Part shown: piece after piece, positions 1-12,300 of the stretch
Layout of the letters: the number at the start of each line of letters is the position of its first letter
Position numbering within the stretch: the first letter of the stretch is position 1
Assembly: GCF_029227915.1 (NCBI RefSeq)
Contig: NC_079877.1
Location: forward strand, 24,081,851 to 24,145,850
DNA from: Hydractinia symbiolongicarpus
Lineage: Eukaryota; Cnidaria; Hydrozoa; Anthoathecata; Hydractiniidae
Direction: 5' to 3'
DNA: 64,000 bases
Made by a program: the position numbers and the translations under genes
The notes under the pieces: model-generated
What the model was told of the DNA's origin: nothing
What the model saw: the letters and a program-made list of their open reading frames with translations, nothing else
Database searches by the model: none

Positions 1-170
1 GATCGCATTTTAAAAGTTGATAAACGAAAAGAGGCGATAGAAATGTTTTTTAGATCACATTTTAAAAGTTTGTAAACAAAAAGCGGCGATAGAAATGTTT
101 TTTAGATCGCATTTTAAAAGTTTAAAATCGCAAAAGCAGCGATAGAAATGCTCTTTCAGATCGCATTTTG
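1..170. repeat. Tandem repeat, about 52-54 bp unit
   Basis: Three full units and the start of a fourth begin at about 1, 53, 105 and 159, each opening with GATCGCATTTT or GATCACATTTT and carrying GCGATAGAAATG near its end. The array is cut by the window start, so its true length is unknown. No coding potential is seen in it. Confidence 0.85.
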
Positions 171-404
171 ATTCACGAACGATTAAAATCTATTATGTAG
201 CTAGCTTTATGACAACGAATTAAAACAACAAGTGTTAATTTATTGTTTTCCTGTTGGTTTTTTTGATTTAATTGGGTCTTTGTTGTTTTACAATAGAAGT
301 TATCTATCATGGAAGCCACGATGTAATATTTAATTTTCGTTCGTGTAGTCCACAAAAAATGATCGTGAGGTCCACGATTGTTAAAAAAATACGCATTGTG
401 GGCT

Positions 405-446
405 ATCGTGGTTCGTGCGTAACATAAAATAAACACGAACCACGAT
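405..446. repeat. Short perfect hairpin (13-bp arms)
   Basis: ATCGTGGTTCGTG at 405-417 is the exact reverse complement of 434-446, with a 16-base AT-rich loop. Related CCACGAT words also occur near 317 and 371, so the hairpin is part of a small cluster of the same motif. It probably belongs to an inverted-repeat element; no gene is seen. The rest of 171-840 shows nothing I can support. Confidence 0.6.
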
Positions 447-874
447 GTTAACAAACCTTTTCACAGTACTGTAAATAACAAAAAATTTTTGAAAATGCCC
501 AGTTCAATGAAATATTTTAAGAGACATTACTTCACATTAAAGACTATTGTACAGAAAACTATAAAGTACAAGAATGATGCTTATGTACTTCACACATTTT
601 TCCTCCTAAAACAATGACAAATATATATAATACAAACATTAATAAGCAACAATGATGGTTTGAGATTTTTCCCAGATATATTTCTTATTTTTTGAAAAAA
701 AATCTTGAATTAAACAAGTAAATTATGAAATCAAATCAAATTTTAAGGTTGTTTTTGTAGCAAAAATTTAATTACTTAAAAGTTTGCATTGCACCAAAGG
801 GATACTGTATCATGGTGATATATGCTTCCAACTTACGCTTTAAGTTAAATTGCATTTCCCATTAAAAAACCTAC

Positions 875-3500
875 CTATACCAACTTTAAATGCAGATGAA
901 GCAATGCTTGCAGATGGCGACACATTCGAATGGCTACTTGCACCTATTTTGAGAACGTTTGGTGCAGTACCAATTGTCATTCCCTTACCCAGGAATGAAT
1001 GTTGTTGGCCAACTGTACCAGATGCAATGACTTGAATTGTTGCATGTGCAGTTGCATGTTGACTTGCTGCCTGTACATTGCCTCGTATGCTGTGATGTGG
1101 TTCCGAAAGCAATGTAGTGTGAGATTCTATTCGACTGTCTGTTGGCAATCCATGACTCGTAACAATAGGTGAACCTGTTCTATTGGCAACATTTGCGGGC
1201 ATGATAGGCAAAGAAGGAATTTGATTCAAAGGTAACTGCATCTAAACATGAAACAAATTTGCTATGATAATAAAACCCTAACTGCAACTGATGCAAACTG
1301 CAATTTTTATACACCAGCAAATAATTCAGGAAGTTGACAATTCTGTTCTGAACTTTTTTTAACTGGCTGTGGCTGCTGAATAGATAGTTTCAGTTTTCAG
1401 CCAGTGGTCAACTTGTAAAAGTTTTGACTAGACCTGCAAGACAAGGGCATCTAAGTTTTTATGAGATAAAATAATTATTGCATTGTCTGCTTATAAACAG
1501 CAAAAAGCTTCACCACTTGTCTGCAACATAATTCTCATTATTTTAATTGACTTTTACTACAACATTTTTATCTTTAGAATGATGATTGGCTTGTATCACA
1601 CTTTGTTGCATGTTCTGAGTGTTACATAACTCATGATACATAACTCTCCCAACCCAATTCTCAAATATTGTATCTTACACAACAAACGATAAATGATTAT
1701 AAGTTACATATTTGTCTATGTTGAAGTCTTTGTAGATCACATTTGGAAACTTTCTTATTCACCTCAACACTTAGCAATTGCATGCGAATGCTAACGTGTT
1801 AATAGCAAATTAGACAGGTAGCATTTTTTCATAGACATGAAAAGAAGCATTTGAAGGACCATTATAAAATGTGCCTTAAAATATTTGTTGGTTGTCTTTT
1901 AAAAAGATGTCACACAAACCTGATTTGAAATATTAGTAGGCTTTAATGTTGGTAATGCTGAACGTTGTGGCATAGTTACACTTCCTCTTGGAGGAGCAAT
2001 CGTGGCTGTTCCACCAATATTAACAGGTATATGAGTTTGAAACGCATGTTGTCCAGATGACAGTGAACCCCTTACCAACGAGTTATGATTAATAGGAACT
2101 GGATTTAACAAGTGTCCAGAACCAGATATGTAACTTGGCATCAATGGTGGCATTGCATGAAGCTGAGTGGATCCAAGAGAAGCAGATATGTTGCGACCTT
2201 GTGGTGCTTTTGTTGAAGGCTACATATAAAATGGGCAAGAAACAAGCTAGTCATGCTATTACACAATGAGTCATACATATACTATGATTAGGTATGCTAT
2301 TAAAGCTCAGTTCACACTGTTAGAAAATTGGACACTAACATGAAGATCAGGCAGGTGGCAACAATAAGAAAAAAGTGCTAGTTAACACACACACTAAGTA
2401 AATATTTTTTGCTAATTAGGATGCACATTAACCAGGTGGCAATCTCAGATCAAAAAGATGCTATCAAGCTAACCACTTCCTTTCAAATTTCTTGAATGTA
2501 CAAGGTTTCTTTTTCTTCTCTTTGTTTTTCTTTGATGTAAATCTATACATATTTTTTTTGAAACTTTAACACTTTTTAACAGTCAAACCAAAAGAACTGA
2601 TACTTAGACGTTTAAATTATTGTAGATGTGCGTCCAAAATTGAAGCAGACTAAGTTGTGTAGCTAAAGTTTAAAGATTAAATGAGATAAACGTTTTCCCA
2701 ATGTGGACTTTAAAGTGTAGAGTATGAAGAAATGAAGTGAACAGTGTAAAACATATTCATACCTTTAATAAATCAATGGTGCGAAAGCCAGGGTCTAAGA
2801 ATAAGTAAAAGTATATTAATATTTAGACATACTTTCACTTTTGTAAAGCATACAAATGACTTATAACAGATGATCAAATGTCTTCTGCCAATGTATGAAA
2901 AAAATAAACAGAAATATTAACATATTCATTATAACAATATAAAACATTTTATTCATACTAAAACATGAACTAAAATTTGCTTTTTTATCATCTTATGACA
3001 CAAAATCACTCAACAATTTGAAAATAAGTTTTTATTGATGTACAAGATGCTTGATTGGTTTGCGAATTGAGCAGCCGTGCCGGTCGCCGGACTTGCTTAA
3101 AAACGAATGCATTTTTTTTAAAAAAAAAAGCTCCAACCGATACTTAATTGTTTTAGGTATTGAAAACGCAGAAAATATATTAAGGAACGTTATTTATAAC
3201 TTAAAACTTAAAACATCAAAAGGGGATTTAATAAAATACATAGCTAGCTAGCAAACGATGCGAATATTGATTTTTTGTAAGATGTCAATGTTTCCTGACT
3301 TAGCTAGCTACACAGGCTGTAAAAAAACCACTTAATATGTAAAACCTACCAAACGGATGTTGTACAAAGGATTTTTTTTCTACTTTTTCTTTGTCCATAC
3401 TTTGTGACAATGTGTGATTACTTCGAATACTAGAAGGACTGCTCAGCACACCCTCTCTAGTGTTGTACAGTTCTTTACGATCATCGTGTATACGACTCAT
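875..3500 (-). CDS. SAP130: SAP130-like Sin3/HDAC complex subunit, 5' portion (four exons)
   Basis: Partial gene running leftwards out of the window. Exons seen: 3350-3500 (ATG at 3500, ends phase 1 at GTAGGT), a 32-bp exon at about 2765-2796 giving DPGFRTIDLLK, 1920-2219 (100 codons, CAG|GTTTGT) and 1241 down to about 875 (donor probably GTAGGT; GTATAG is an alternative). Phases chain without a stop. The product is low-complexity, rich in Ser, Pro, Thr and His. Patches such as NIGGTATIAPPRG and RTGSPIVTSHGLPTDSR follow the order of the disordered N-terminal half of vertebrate SAP130, a nuclear scaffold of the Sin3A histone deacetylase complex. The diagnostic SAP130 C-terminal domain would lie left of position 1, so the name rests on weak patchwise similarity. 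The exon structure is well supported; the family call is moderate. Confidence 0.5.
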
Positions 3501-4371
3501 AGCATTCCATCAAAACAGTCTTCACACCAGTGTATTATTCCAATCTTTGAGATTGATTAGAAAAATGTTTTAAAGCTTAAACCAAATTAACAACCAACTA
3601 CAAGTGAATTTCAAGAGCAAATTGCAGAGTTTAACCAGACATAAATTTCATATCCATCCTCATTCAGAAACTTTTGAACACACACCAGCCGCGCATGTCT
3701 TGTGCGAAAAAGGGGGTGATCGTACCTTCAATAAGTCGGGGGGAGTAAACCTTTCTAAAACAGTTAAAAAAAATATATTTTTGCTGTACTAAAGATGTAT
3801 TTATAATTCTCATGTTAAAATATTATTCTATATTTTCAATAATAGTTTATATTCTCTCAATTATAATTTATATTGGTGACATCAGGTCACTTAAATCAGA
3901 CAAGTAACACCATGTTCTAACCTTGACTTAGATTTTTAATTATATGCATAATTATCCAGAGGGTTCCTATCGTTTTTAAAAACAAATAACCTGATTGGTC
4001 TTTTCCATGAGGATTCCTACAATATTAATCAGTTTCACGCAAAGAAGCCGTGCAGCTTTCGTAGTCAGACAAGAATTTTTTTTATAAAAAATGTATTTTT
4101 GTTTTACTTATGTTTGGGTGATAGGAATAAATCCTTCTGGATGACAATTTGTACTTAAAGAAAGCTAAAAGCTAACACTTTTAAGTTTCCGTCTAGCTAA
4201 ACTTTTGTTTTTAATTTACCAAGATAATTTATGCTGGCGATTCCCTGATTACTAAAAACGTAAACAACACGTTTCAAAGATGGCTAATGTAACAAGTTCA
4301 AGATTATGATGTAGTTAGCTAGAGTAGTAAAATGCAATAAAATTTAGAAATACTTCATAAATAACGCAAAA
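3501..4371. promoter_or_regulatory. Divergent intergenic region between the SAP130-like gene and B3GALT6
   Basis: About 870 bp separate the two start codons in head-to-head arrangement, so both promoters and 5' UTRs should lie here. I see no convincing TATA box at a plausible distance from either start. Short open frames within it look random. Confidence 0.5.
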
Positions 4372-6437
4372 ATGAAAAACGCTTCCCGAAGAATACGCCA
4401 GGTATTAACTAATAAATGGGTTCTATTTTTGTACCCAGTATTAGTAACTGTTCTTATTATATCCTACATGCATTGCAAGTATGCACAATATTATAAAGTT
4501 GACAATAATGTAGCAAAGTCAAATTACGCTCGAAAGAGTTCAATTGACCATATGACTATAGAAAGTTACTTATTTGTTCTCATAATGACTTCTCCTAAAG
4601 GTAAAACGAAAAGAAAAGCAATGCGAGAAACATGGCTAAATAACAAACATGAAAATTTTCACATCGAGCACAGGTTTATTGTCGGTACAAAAGACTTAAA
4701 TACAATTGTTCTAAAAGAATTGCAAGAAGAACAAAACACAAATGCAGATTTACTATTCCTAACTGAACATAAAGACTCGTATAATGCTTTAACAACAAAG
4801 TTATTAAAGTCGTTATTGTGGGTAAATAAAAATGTAAACACAAGATTTGTTATGAAAGTAGATGATGATACATTTGTTCGACTAAATGTTTTAGTAGAGA
4901 GTTTGAAGAAGAGAGATCATTTAAAAAGGTTATATTGGGGATATTTTAGAGGAAATTCTAATGTTAAAAGAATTGGTCCTTGGGCAGAAAAAAATTGGTT
5001 TCTTTCAGATCATTATTTGCCCTATGCCCTTGGCGGTGGATATCTTATCAGCTGTGACTTAGTTGAGTACATATCAAGAGTTTCTAACATGCTTCAAATT
5101 TACAACAGTGAAGATGTTTCACTTGGTAAGGATTTTTCGTTTACCTTCATTATAAAAAAATTAAAAGACGTTATGAAATAAAATATATCAATGCAAATGT
5201 TTTTGTTTTTGTTCATACTGGTGACGTAAGCATAAGTATAAGCATAACCGACATGTACATGCACAATACATGAATAGGTGAAGTAACATAACCATTAGCG
5301 TAACGTGTTCCTACCTATAACATATACATAACATTTAGCAAGAGATGAAGAGAGGACTCTTAGCTGTTTTAGACATTGTTACTATATTGTTCAAAAAATG
5401 TAGAAAAATATAGTAATAAGAAAAAAATCACATTACCTTAAGTGGGTAAATTTTGGCGAGGATTAAAATTAGTGAATTTTGGCGAAATTCGCCAAATTAA
5501 ATATCTGCCAAAATTTTAATAACTCACTATTCGCCAAATTAAATACTCACCAAATTTAACATAATTTACCTTTCAACAAATTAAATCTGTGCACAATTTA
5601 AAAAAAATACCTTTTTTAATTAAGAAAAGAAAAATGTTTTTTCTCAAACAAATGAACTATTTTTATATTAACGACAAGTTTTATAAAGACAAGTCTTTTT
5701 TTTTTACTCTCTAACAAATTTTGTGTTTATGTTTGTTCTTTTTTTTATAAAACATTTCAAGACAAAAAATCATTTCTTTGTACCATTCGCCAAAATAAAT
5801 CCAAACCAAAATAAACATTTTTTTTGCATTTGGCAAGTTAAATCATCGCCAAATTTTATAAAATTTTTAATTTGTCAAATTAAATCCCCACCAAATATTC
5901 CATTTTAGCCATTTACCAAATTAAACACTTGCCAAAATTTATCCACTTAAGGTAGTCAGGTAATATAAAATAAACTGGATTTAGCTAATTGTAAATCTTA
6001 TTTTTTAGCATCTAAAATCGTTTAACCATTTGTTAAGGTTCTGATATTTTGTCATTTACAATGTGAGCTCTTATGCTTATATGTTGACAACATTTACACA
6101 GGGGTTTTCTTATGCTTGTGCTTATGTCAACAGTGGCACCAGGCTTAATTAACCACCACCTTTCTTTTAACTTTTTATAGGAGTATGGCTTGCCCCAGTG
6201 AAGTTAAACAGAATTCATGATATTCGATTTGACACTGAATATAAAAGTAGAGGTTGCAGCAATGAACATATTGTATCACACAAACAGGCACCTGAAAACA
6301 TGTATGAAAAGTTTGATAATCTTAAACGCAATGGTAAACTTTGCAAGAAGGAAAAAGAAACATTGTACACTTTTGATTATAACTGGCTTGTACCACCATC
6401 GCAGTGCTGTCAACGAGTTAAGCGCTCGCTTTTATAG
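4372..6437 (+). CDS. B3GALT6: Beta-1,3-galactosyltransferase 6 (GAG linker galactosyltransferase II)
   Basis: Two exons, 4372-5125 and 6181-6437, joined by a phase-1 intron (ACTTG|GTAAGG ... TTTTATAG|GAGTATGG), giving 336 aa against 329 in human. The enzyme adds the second galactose of the xylose-Gal-Gal-GlcA linker on proteoglycan core proteins in the Golgi. Seen: short cytosolic tail, type II membrane anchor at about 15-34, RETW at 85-88, the DxD-type metal/UDP-Gal site VDDDTF at 163-168, GGGY near 220-223, EDVSLG at 246-251 and, across the splice, VWLAPV. The second exon has FDTEYKSRGCSNEHIVSHKQ and ends with PPSQCCQR, both hallmarks of B3GALT6 rather than other GT31 enzymes. The vertebrate gene is intronless, so this intron is a lineage difference; it contains a MITE. 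Confidence 0.95.
5434..5954. mobile_element. MITE in the B3GALT6 intron
   Basis: Ends are inverted: ACCTTAAGTGGGTAAATTTT starts at 5435 and its near-perfect reverse complement ends at 5953, with TA at both edges (TA target duplication is possible). The 520-bp interior repeats GCCAAA/TTTGGC words spaced by AT-rich DNA on both strands, so it could fold on itself extensively. No coding potential. It lies wholly inside the intron, leaving both splice sites intact. Confidence 0.8.
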
Positions 6438-6472
6438 TTTATAATATAGCTGTCGATATTGTGAAATTTAAT

Positions 6473-6478
6473 AATAAA
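6473..6478 (+). terminator. Likely B3GALT6 polyadenylation signal
   Basis: AATAAA lies 36 bp after the B3GALT6 stop codon, a plausible short 3' UTR. No transcript evidence is available. Confidence 0.5.
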
Positions 6479-6479
6479 A

Positions 6480-8250
6480 CAATGTATGACAGTTTTGGAG
6501 TTGGCCTAATTTACTGTCTGTAAAATCCTTTAGAATTATCTGTTTTTCACCCTATCCATATTTTCTTGATGGTTTATCTCTAAAGGCAACACAATTTTTG
6601 TGCTACATATTTTTAGCTCACTAAATGTGTAAGGAAAAAGCTTGTATTGATATTTAGGTAATTTATTTTCAAATCAAAGACACTTTATATATATAAATGA
6701 TACAAACTCAAAACTTTTTCGTTTTTACAGAATTAATTATCATGGTTAATAGGTATTTGCAGGAATTTATCCTCACCAATGTTTAGCAATTCATTACCTT
6801 TTGTTTAATTTTATATATTGCATGCCCACTTCAAGATTTTTAGTACTTTCTAGTAAAATATGCAGTTATAATCAGATTTCTTTTTTTCTTTCTTTTTTTT
6901 TTGGATACACAACTATTTACGCTAATCTTGACCTGATTTACTTATGTAATGTTTTTATTAACTTCTCGACATTTTATGCCGCTTACCTCTTACATACAGT
7001 GCATATTTGCTAATTCGAACACGGAAGGGATAAGAAAATATATTCAAATAAACGAATGGTCAAATTAAGTTTCGTAAATAAAGGGATTGAGACTTTGTTC
7101 GGAATAGTGGTTGTCCAACGGGATTCAAATTAACAGATATGTACTGTGAAAACTAGCAAATAAAGGAAAAAATTGAGAAAAATTGCTCTTTTTGTCAAAA
7201 AAAATCACGGAGTCAGAATATACGCCGTTTCTTGAGTTAGCCTCCTTTTTATTTGCCTCATGAAAGTCAACAATAATCATCCGCGAAGAAACGTCCTCGC
7301 GCTAGAAACTCAATAGGACAACTTTCATTGGAAAACTTTTCGCGGGTCCAAAAACTCCCTTTTTTGATAAACTTTATTATCAATGGCGATGTCTGAAATT
7401 GAAAACAGCTTGCTCGTTTGAAACGAACGATTTACAAATGAAGAGCATATTTCGTCTACACTGTCGCGTCATAAATGAGCAAGCGACAACTTTTGATTGT
7501 GAAAATAGGCAAATAGTTGTTTCAGGGACTTAATTTTTTCACGATACACACGTATTATATTTCTTAAGTCTGAAAATATATTTCCAAGCAGTAAATGCTT
7601 TTAGGACCAGAATTTTAAAAAAACTTTCTAATGGATTTTGCAAATCGACGACTGAAAGCTTCGTGGATCGTTGTTTTGCGAAAAAGGCAAAAAAAAACTA
7701 AATTAGCAAAATTTTACCCGCGTATATTTCTTTAATTGAAGGTCAAAAATTAACGCGAAAAAAATACACGCTAACGCTAAATTGAAACCAAGCTAAAATA
7801 TTTGCAGTCTGAACCCTCTAGATTTGAAGAGGTTAAACAGTAAGCTTATAAGAAAGTAAGGCTATGATTTTGCAAAAATTTTAGAATACATTATAACATG
7901 ATACTTTTATCTTCTCTCTAATCCGATATTCATCAGTACATGTTAATTATGAATATGGGATCTGAACTTATGTTTCCATCTGTTCTTGGAAAATTGGGCA
8001 AAAATAAGTAAGGCTGATCTTGGGTGGACATACAGACGAGTCTCTACAATTTTTATTCTAAGTTTATCTGAATATATTGGTATATTTTGAACAAAAAAGT
8101 AAATATATATATGTTAACTTTAGAAATGATAATATATACAGCATAGATTGATAATATTTTAGTAAAAAAGTTCGCAAACTTCAAAACTTCTTGAAAATCA
8201 TACATGGACTTCCCTGCCAAATATTTAACTTGATATCTTTAATGTTGACT
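6480..8250. other. Convergent intergenic region, no gene seen
   Basis: Between the 3' ends of B3GALT6 (+) and FBXO36 (-). AT-rich, with only random short frames. Around 7690-7800 there are several GCG-containing words such as TTAACGCGAAAA and TACCCGCGTATA, which look like remnants of a short inverted-repeat element, but I could not define its ends. Confidence 0.5.
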
Positions 8251-8251
8251 G

Positions 8252-8797
8252 TTAGCTAGCAGCTTTACGTAAACGTGAGGCTTCCTTTTGCAACTGAAGT
8301 TTATTTGTAAAAAACATCTTCTTCCATCCTATTTCTCCCCCTAATTGTTCAACATTTGACGTTACCTTGGAGCTATGGGCCAGATAAATTTTTTTCCACA
8401 GCTCATTTCCATTACAAATTGCTCTAAAATGTCGACAAACACTCGAGAGATGAGCAATATCAGGTAAGTTAAGGTAAGAAAATATCAGAACTAAAACTTC
8501 GTCTTTCATACGGAGAAGCCAGTCATGGTTAACAATACATTCCACGTAGCGAATAACGTCCTCCCCAAACACACGTTTGACGTCTGCTGTTACTGTAGTA
8601 TCATAATAAAAATCTTCGTGGGATTGTTTGTTTTGCATTGGTGGCATCCCCATTTGATCTTTTCGCAAGGATATTCTCCATGTTCTCCATATTACAAGTG
8701 TATCAGTCACCAAAAGCTGGTGAAAATCTTTTGATGGCGAAGGTGCTTGTCCACTTTTCTCAAATATTACATGAGACTTCTCTATCATAGTGGGCAT
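8252..8797 (-). CDS. FBXO36: F-box only protein 36
   Basis: A single open exon of 181 aa, against 188 in human FBXO36. F-box proteins are substrate receptors of SCF ubiquitin ligases: the F-box binds Skp1. Seen: an N-terminal segment with SPSKDFHQLLVTDTLVIW (matching the PPPSKDYYQLLVT region of FBXO36), HEDF at 60-63, the F-box at about 92-138 (DEVLVLIFSYLNLPDIAHLS ... LWKKIY) and the C-terminal family signature GWKKMFFTNKLQLQ at 157-170. No WD40 or LRR substrate domain follows, as is normal for FBXO36. The target is unknown. It is head-to-head with USF. It is oddly intronless while, as I recall, vertebrate FBXO36 is multi-exon; retroposition or intron loss could explain this, but the frame is intact and conserved. 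Confidence 0.93.
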   Translation of the reverse strand: MPTMIEKSHVIFEKSGQAPSPSKDFHQLLVTDTLVIWRTWRISLRKDQMGMPPMQNKQSHEDFYYDTTVTADVKRVFGEDVIRYVECIVNHDWLLRMKDEVLVLIFSYLNLPDIAHLSSVCRHFRAICNGNELWKKIYLAHSSKVTSNVEQLGGEIGWKKMFFTNKLQLQKEASRLRKAAS

Positions 8798-9330
8798 TTT
8801 GAATTAGATTCAGTTTTGGCTAGAGCTTGTTTCCAGATTTCCCGACCTTTCGTTTTCCATTTTCGAAGACGATTCCACAGGGGTCCCAGAACAACAACGT
8901 TCCCATAAGTCATTGGGAATACAAAGGTATGTTCTCATTCTTTACCCGGGTCCCTTTTCTTTAGATGCCAAAATAACATAATTTTATCACTTTAATGATG
9001 TTGTCATTTAGTTAGGATACATAAAAGTTAAATAAATATTATATGTACCAAATTTCTTTATTCTTGCAACAACAACTTTTCACATTTGCCTATGTGGAAC
9101 GTTTAGTTTTAAACATTAACTATTTTAGTGAGTGCGGACACTACTTAATAAATGCGAACGCCTTTGATTTTCCGATGTTCTTTCGCTCTGCTCTACGAAG
9201 ATAAGAATGTAGATCATGTGATTGATCAAATCACGAGGTACAAACAAACTTCGAATCAAAACAAATCACACATCCCATGTGATTGGAATCTTTTTAAAGA
9301 GGGAATTTTTTAAATAAATTGACTGAACGA
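8798..9330. promoter_or_regulatory. Probable bidirectional promoter of FBXO36 and USF, with repeated E-box motif
   Basis: 533 bp separate the two divergent start codons. CATGTGATTG occurs twice in the same orientation, at 9215-9224 and 9276-9285. CATGTG is an E-box of the type bound by USF/MITF-class bHLH-zipper proteins; the first sits in TCATGTGA (an M-box) and the second is followed by another G, giving an inverted CCAAT. This would fit autoregulation of USF. That is inference: only the motifs are seen. Confidence 0.45.
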
Positions 9331-12300
9331 ATGACAACCATATTTGAGGACTCCGATAACACCAATCCACCTTCGCCTTCTTTGGATATATTAGATGCAT
9401 CCTCACTAAAACATGAAATAGAACCTAGAAAGGAACCAACAAGTTCTGCTACATCTGCTGGTGTGGATATTAACAATGGTAAGGTTCCCATCATTTATTA
9501 GAGATTAATAATAACTGAAAAGAAAATTTTGTTGTTTGCTACTTCTCTTTTGTTATCCTGTTGAATTCCAGGCTTAATTACAAAAGATACAAATATATTA
9601 AATAAAATATTATTTTTTATATATGATTATTATTAGCCAAATTTTTGGAAAGGGAGACTTACATCAACTTACATATTTACTCGAAAAACATTAAACTCTA
9701 TTTATTTGTTATGTCCAAAACTTCCCCTTTGCAATCCAGCTAAAAATAGTAAGCATAGTGAACTACTTCTTGGGATCATATACCGCTCGGAAAGAATCAT
9801 CTCCTTTTCTGACTGGTTAACTCAATATGAAGATTTGATAACTTATATCCAAACAACATGGGATGGCTTGCTACTTATAACGATCATATGATAATTAACA
9901 GTAATACCAAAATCGCACATACTGATGTATTACCATGCGAAACTATTAGTGACCATGATGGACCTTGCGCTATCATCAACATTAAATACGATAAGTTTAA
10001 ACTCCGATATAAAATAATAAAAGATGAAAGGCAGTTTGATAGGGAATCTTTTTATGTCGTATTTCTCGAACCTACTGATATCAGTTATTTACGCTATAGA
10101 TGATCCAGAAGAAAAAGTAGAGATACTTTACAAGTTCATGCAATATTGCATTGATAGACATCCCCCGTTAAGAAGAACAAAAATAACAAGACCACCATCT
10201 CCATGGATTCATACTTTAAACATAAAAAGTGACCAAACGAAGCGAAATAAACTTCGAAAACTTGCTCATGAAACTAACGATCAAATGATATGGAACGAAT
10301 TTCAACAACTTAAAAACTCAGTTAAGAAAAAGATCAAGAAAGCTAAAGTTTCCTTTTATAGAAAAGCACTTAGTTCTAAAAACTTGAAAGAAGTATGCAA
10401 TACTATCAATCAAATTTTACATCCTCCTTGGAAGCCCCTTTATTTTGACGCTGATAGTGTAAACACTTTCTTTGCCGGAACAGATAAGCGAGTTACTGGA
10501 TCAATTCCAAAATCTGAAATTGATTTAAAGGAAGTACTCCAAACATTACCACCATCGACTTCCAAAATGTTTCAACTCAGACATGTTAAGTATGAGGAGG
10601 TACTTAAAGAACTTAAAGGACTACGTAACGATATATCAACTGGGTTCGATGATATACCAGTGAGATATGTTAAATTACTAGCAAATGAAGTTTCTTCTGT
10701 TTTAACACATATTATAAATACATACATTGAGAAAAAATGCTTCCCGTGTCAATGGAAAGTGGCAAGAGTTGCACCTATTCCAAAAGTGAATGTTCCTACA
10801 TCAATAAAAGAACTACGACCAATCTCCATCCTTCCTATTTTCTTATCCTTACACAAATGATAATCTTTATTGATGAGAAATATTTATATTCCGAAACGAT
10901 GTCCGTTACTGAAAAGGACAGTCCTCAACTACTTTGTTGATGAAACTTGAGCGGATATCAAAGAAGCATTGAGTAAACATGAAATCAGTCTTGTAGTATT
11001 AGCTGACTTTTGGAAAGCCTTTGATACTGTTCAATATGAAACTACAATGAAGAAACTCAACCAAATTGGTTTTTCCAAAGAGTTTGTTGAACTAATTTTG
11101 AGTTACTTGTGTGGCAGAAAACAAATTGTGTGAATTAATGATAAGACCTCTGAATTATGTAATGTCACATCTAGTGTGCTGCAAGGGTCAATATTAGGCC
11201 CTGTTATTTTCAATTTATATGTCACTGACCTGGAAATGAATTTGACAATGAGTACGTTACAGTATGCTGATGACACCACTTTGTTTACGTCCACAAAATT
11301 AAATAATCTTGGGAAGGCAAAGGAACAAATAAACAGAGATATAAGTCAACTTCAAAGATGGTCTACAAATAACAATCTTGTTCTGAACAAGGAAAAAACA
11401 AAGTTAATGGTGTTTTCAACATCACAAATGTCAAAACGACATAATCTCAATGACCTCGATTGTACTGGTATTAAACTGGATGACTTCCAGATTGTAAGAG
11501 TTCCAACATGGTCTGTATTGGGTGTTAAATTAGATGAACACCTAAGTTGGAATGATCATGCACAGAGTGTAGTATCGTGTTGTCATGGCATCTTATCTAT
11601 GTTACGTGAACTAAAACGTAAATCGCATGGCACCATTTAAGTTATGAAAACAATTAGCTGAAATGCTAGTCTTGTCAAAATTAGAATTTAACGACACTGT
11701 TTATATTTCATTAACAGCTATCCAAATTTGAAAGCTGCATAAAATGATGATATGCGCAGCCAGCTTTGTATGGAATAAGTACTACCATACTGCAGATATA
11801 ACATGTTTAGGTTGGTTACCTATAAAACAAAGACGAGAATGGCATTTGATGATCACAGCCTTTATAAGTGTTCATCAGAATAATTGGCCAAAGTATTTGA
11901 AAAATGAAATTGTTGTTTACAAAAGAATGCTGACGCAATTCGATTAAAGACATCACTTTCGCAAAAACACTTTCGAAGATGTAGCAATCTTTCTTCTTTC
12001 AATCGACTTCCTAAAGAAATTCGCTCTATTAAAAAGCTGATAACATTTAAAAGAACATTTAAACATTTAAACATCATAACATTTAAACTCAATAAGAAAC
12101 ATAAATATGACTTATCTGCAAAAAAATCCATGAACTGTTTCAACAACCCTACATAGATTTTGGTTTGGGTACAGAATGGCCATGGGGGGGGGGGGGGTAA
12201 TAATGTACCACGGGGTAATTGATTCGGCGAGTTAAAAGTTTTTCGAGTAAATATGTACGTTGATGTAAGTCTCCCTTTCAGAGAATTCCATATAGCCTGC

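Larger units (their letters stand above)
9648..12279. mobile_element. 42-bp terminal inverted repeats enclosing the LINE relic
   Basis: The left arm 9648-9689 (begins GAAAGGGAGACTTACATC, ends TTTACTCGAAAAAC) and the right arm 12238-12279 are reverse complements with a single mismatch. They bracket 2.5 kb that includes the LINE relic and, next to the right arm, AT-poor DNA with a 14-base poly-G run. No target-site duplication is obvious. Best explanation: a TIR element or MITE into which a LINE inserted; alternatively a larger non-autonomous DNA transposon. Confidence 0.75.

Noticed and set aside
1-170. Possible CRISPR-like array because of regular spacing
   Set aside because: The whole 52-54 bp unit repeats, there are no unique spacers, and the genome is animal; it is a minisatellite.
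173-454. 93-codon minus-strand frame
   Set aside because: It covers the CCACGAT hairpin repeats and has no domain features.
3051-3251. Frame with RIEQPCRSPDLLKN, recalling the SPDL motif of mariner transposases
   Set aside because: Only a few residues match, there is no DDE context or TIR, and the rest is low complexity.
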